From assembly GCA_028023455.1 (NCBI GenBank), contig JAQFVV010000288.1, forward strand, positions 930,001-994,000: 64,000 nt of DNA, written 5' to 3'. The notes below the pieces were generated by a model, which searched no databases, was not told the origin of the DNA, and was given only the letters and a program-made list of their open reading frames with translations. The stretch is from Epiperipatus broadwayi (taxonomy: Eukaryota; Onychophora; Udeonychophora; Euonychophora; Peripatidae). The position numbers and the translations under genes are program-made. Below are positions 61,635-64,000 of the stretch, in pieces. Position 1 is the first letter of the stretch; each line of letters begins with the position of its first letter.

Positions 61635-62038
61635 CATTTTAATTAATGAGCTGTTTAAATGTTTAAAGGCCATAAATAAATATTGGTTTCTTATTATTAC
61701 ATAACCACCATCACATCACCTATTTCATGCATGGATTAGTAAATGGCCATCCTAAATTAATAATATAATCTGAGCTAGTAAAACTTAAAAAAAAAAATAT
61801 CAAAACACATTTATTATGTTAAGCTCTAAGAAATGATTTATGTCTAATGAATTTTATATACTCCACTTTGGTTTAAGGATCTTTTATGTTTACTTAAATA
61901 TTAGTGCATATAGTGATATGGCTCTAAAAGCAAAATCTCCCATTTTTTTTATTAGAAATAAAGTACCAAAAAGGGATTCAAACCCGGTACATGTGAAAGG
62001 TTATTAGATATAACTGTGTCTAGATTCGGATAATCTAG

Positions 62039-62048
62039 TGGTGCCCTG
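62039..62048 (+). other. Primer-binding motif of element F
   Basis: TGGTGCCCTG, followed by a leader (CTAGACCATATTCACTTGGTA) that aligns with the sequence after the primer-binding motif of element A. One transition separates it from the TGGCGCCC lysine-type site. Confidence 0.55.
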
Positions 62049-64000
62049 CTAGACCATATTCACTTGGTATTTGTTTAAATATGCACTTAACATCAAACCA
62101 AGAAATGAAAGTGGATAAAATCTACTGTCCATATACCTGAGAAGATATTTTATTGAGTTACTAATGTACTCACCGCACTTGATTTCCATATACCTGAGTT
62201 ATAATAGTTGTTACTAATAATTTGTTTATAATTATTGATATTGTGATATCTTGAGAAATCTAATTATAGAAATATGTTTCAGTTAATCCAAATCCAATGA
62301 CCCTTAATATGATTGATAACTCAGTCTGATGCTGTCGTATTAATAGCCACTATCCAGGTATCAAATATTTATATTTGAATCTTTTCTCTCTGGTAATTTA
62401 TGTTACAAATTCTTATTGATCATCTTTAATTTTTGTTACAATGAACAAACAAATAACAATTGATCTCAGTCTTTAATTTATGTTACAATATATATCAGAA
62501 CTGTACAATAAAAACTGCCCTAGAGCATTTTAAACATACCAAAAATTTGCTATCTTATCAAAGCTGCAATCAAACCATAACTGACCTCATCAGATTTAGC
62601 ATAAATACCTAAGCCTTCGTAGTTGTAGTGATTTTTTCCAATGGTGATCTGACCAAACTCTAGATTGACTAAGTGACTCTTGGTAATTTGTCTAGGTGAG
62701 TTGGGTGAGCTTAAATTGGCTTACTTGTGTGTTAACAGTAGACCAGGTATTCAGGTTTACCTCTTGCCCAGAATAATACTATCTTATATTTATTTATTAT
62801 CATGTAATTCTTCTTTATGTTTGTAATTCTAGCTTTCCTTTTCAATTTACCATGTACACATAATTGTCTCTGTAAACATTGTACTTGTTTAATAAATATT
62901 TGGAAAGAAAGGAATTTCATAAAATTTTAATTAATTTTCTATTGTTAACTACCCTGTAGACATTCGGATTAAAACTTTGATTTCATAAAAAAAACTTTTG
63001 CTAATTAAAATTTCCTTAAGTGGACTAGATAAGCCACTAGAACATAATAATAATTGTTTTCTTACCAACCCTCATTTATTTTTACATGCAATTGATGGCG
63101 TGATTTTAAATCTAAAATAATAACTTACTTACTTTTTTTAATCTTCAATGTTTAAATCTATTTATGAAATGAATATAATTTAAACTAAAAGAGATTTAAA
63201 CAGAAATAATTTTACATATCGACATATTATTCCAACTTACGTTTTGAAAATAAATATATCACAGTGTGTGCGCAATTACAACCTATATAACCTACTTTTT
63301 AAACAAATATTTTTTACGTGTACATACACATAATTTACATTAGTTATTTATACTGGGAATTAGAAATATATATATAACACGAGTACAGTATTTTATTCGT
63401 GGTTTAAAATTGGGCGGGATTTTCAGCTTATAAGCGCAATGCAGACACACTCCGATACACTGGGGTTTAAACTAAGATATGAGGGTAGAAAAGAGGTGAG
63501 AAAAGATGAAACGAAGATCTGCAAAGCAAATTTTACTGTTTTAATATCAAGGGCAGGAGTAATGAAAAGTTGATTTATAAAGTTACACAGTGGTTTTTCT
63601 GAATTGAGTTCACTTTCATATTCTTTGAATTTTTCTAATAGTTTTTAAAATTATTAATTTTTGAATCTGTTGACTTCACTTTTGGCACTGTTTTTAAAGA
63701 TATTCGTAAAAAAATATTGCAGAATTCAAATTGCAACTTATGTATCTGCTTATTTTAACTAGAAAAGCGTTGCTCTTAATTACTGCACAAATAATGTTTC
63801 TTTCAAAAAAACTTTTAATGTGTAAAATAAAATAAAGCTCCATTATGTAACAATACTAAATAATGTTCGCATGTGATAATTAATAAATTTGTGATAGTGA
63901 TAAACATTGAAGTAAAACAAAACCAATCAAACTCTATTGGACATATTTCTGTCACAAGTAATTGATATTCCTTTTTTTAGCAACATTCAATTTGATATTA
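62049..64000 (+). other. Element F internal region (incomplete)
   Basis: The first 60 bp match the leader of element A. Beyond that I find no gag-like frame before the window ends. A fragment at 62820-62910 is nearly the exact reverse complement of 18166-18252 in element B, so some foreign sequence is inserted or shared here. The rest is AT-rich and unassigned. Confidence 0.4.
62820..62910 (-). repeat. 90-bp block shared with element B 3' region
   Basis: Reverse complement of 18166-18252 with only a few differences (for example AAACAAGTACAATGTTTACA is identical). Homology fades quickly on both sides. It is either the remnant of a family II element on the minus strand or a short conserved module. 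Confidence 0.8.

Larger units (their letters stand above)
59053..62038 (+). repeat. Element F, 5' LTR (about 2.99 kb)
   Basis: Begins TGTGCCATTACAATTTAG and ends before TGGTGCCCTG. Both ends align with the 5' LTR of element A: about 100-120 bp in, both read TAGGGCATCCAAGTTTAAAC, and the last 170 bp (from TTAGTGCA to CTAG) share most positions. The two LTRs have nearly the same length and equally placed TATA boxes. The partner LTR is outside the window. Confidence 0.65.

Overview
The window is 64 kb of very AT-rich metazoan DNA, most likely from a mollusc and probably a cephalopod. That assignment is an inference from composition, from the abundance of (TA)n tracts, from Penelope-like and LTR elements, and from a single-exon moody/Tre1-type GPCR. 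No bacterial-style operon, rRNA, convincing tRNA gene or CRISPR array is visible. The one host gene I can support is a class A GPCR at about 39.2-40.2 kb.

Nearly everything else recognisable is transposable-element derived. Two groups of LTR retroelements with unusually long LTRs recur. Family I has LTRs starting TGTGCC and a TGGYRCCC primer-binding motif: element A (1-9279, minus strand, LTR about 3.06 kb, with a gag-like coiled-coil and an integrase C-terminal remnant) and element F (59053-64000, plus strand, LTR about 2.99 kb, running off the window). Element E (35621-38248, plus strand, putative 1.46 kb LTR) may belong here and carries an intact 205-aa coiled-coil ORF. Family II has LTRs starting TGAAC and ending ACA: element B (14815-20511, plus), element C (42475-47912, minus) and solo LTR D (51711-54290, minus). 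B and C each enclose about 1.5-1.6 kb holding only a decayed coiled-coil ORF. The C-terminal part of that ORF in B resembles the ORF of E, so I infer that E and family II share a small gag-like protein. No element in the window shows a reverse transcriptase of LTR type.

Between 22.9 and 34.9 kb lies a dense block of other repeats: a 290-bp compound trinucleotide microsatellite, a decayed APE-type LINE cut off at a 500-N assembly gap, a 359-bp satellite array (about 4.4 copies), a Penelope-like element with RT and GIY-YIG domains plus an inverted 3' tail, a foldback element with arms of about 375 bp, and a 407-bp tandem repeat (2.1 copies).

A recurring theme is that elements of unrelated classes (LTR, Penelope, satellite arrays, perhaps the LINE) end exactly at (TA)n microsatellites. 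At several of these junctions a short stretch of sequence is repeated in inverted orientation on the other side of the (TA)n, giving perfect short palindromes. Stretches at 9.4-13.3, 20.5-22.9, 40.2-42.4, 47.9-51.6 and 54.4-58.9 kb contain no gene I can support.
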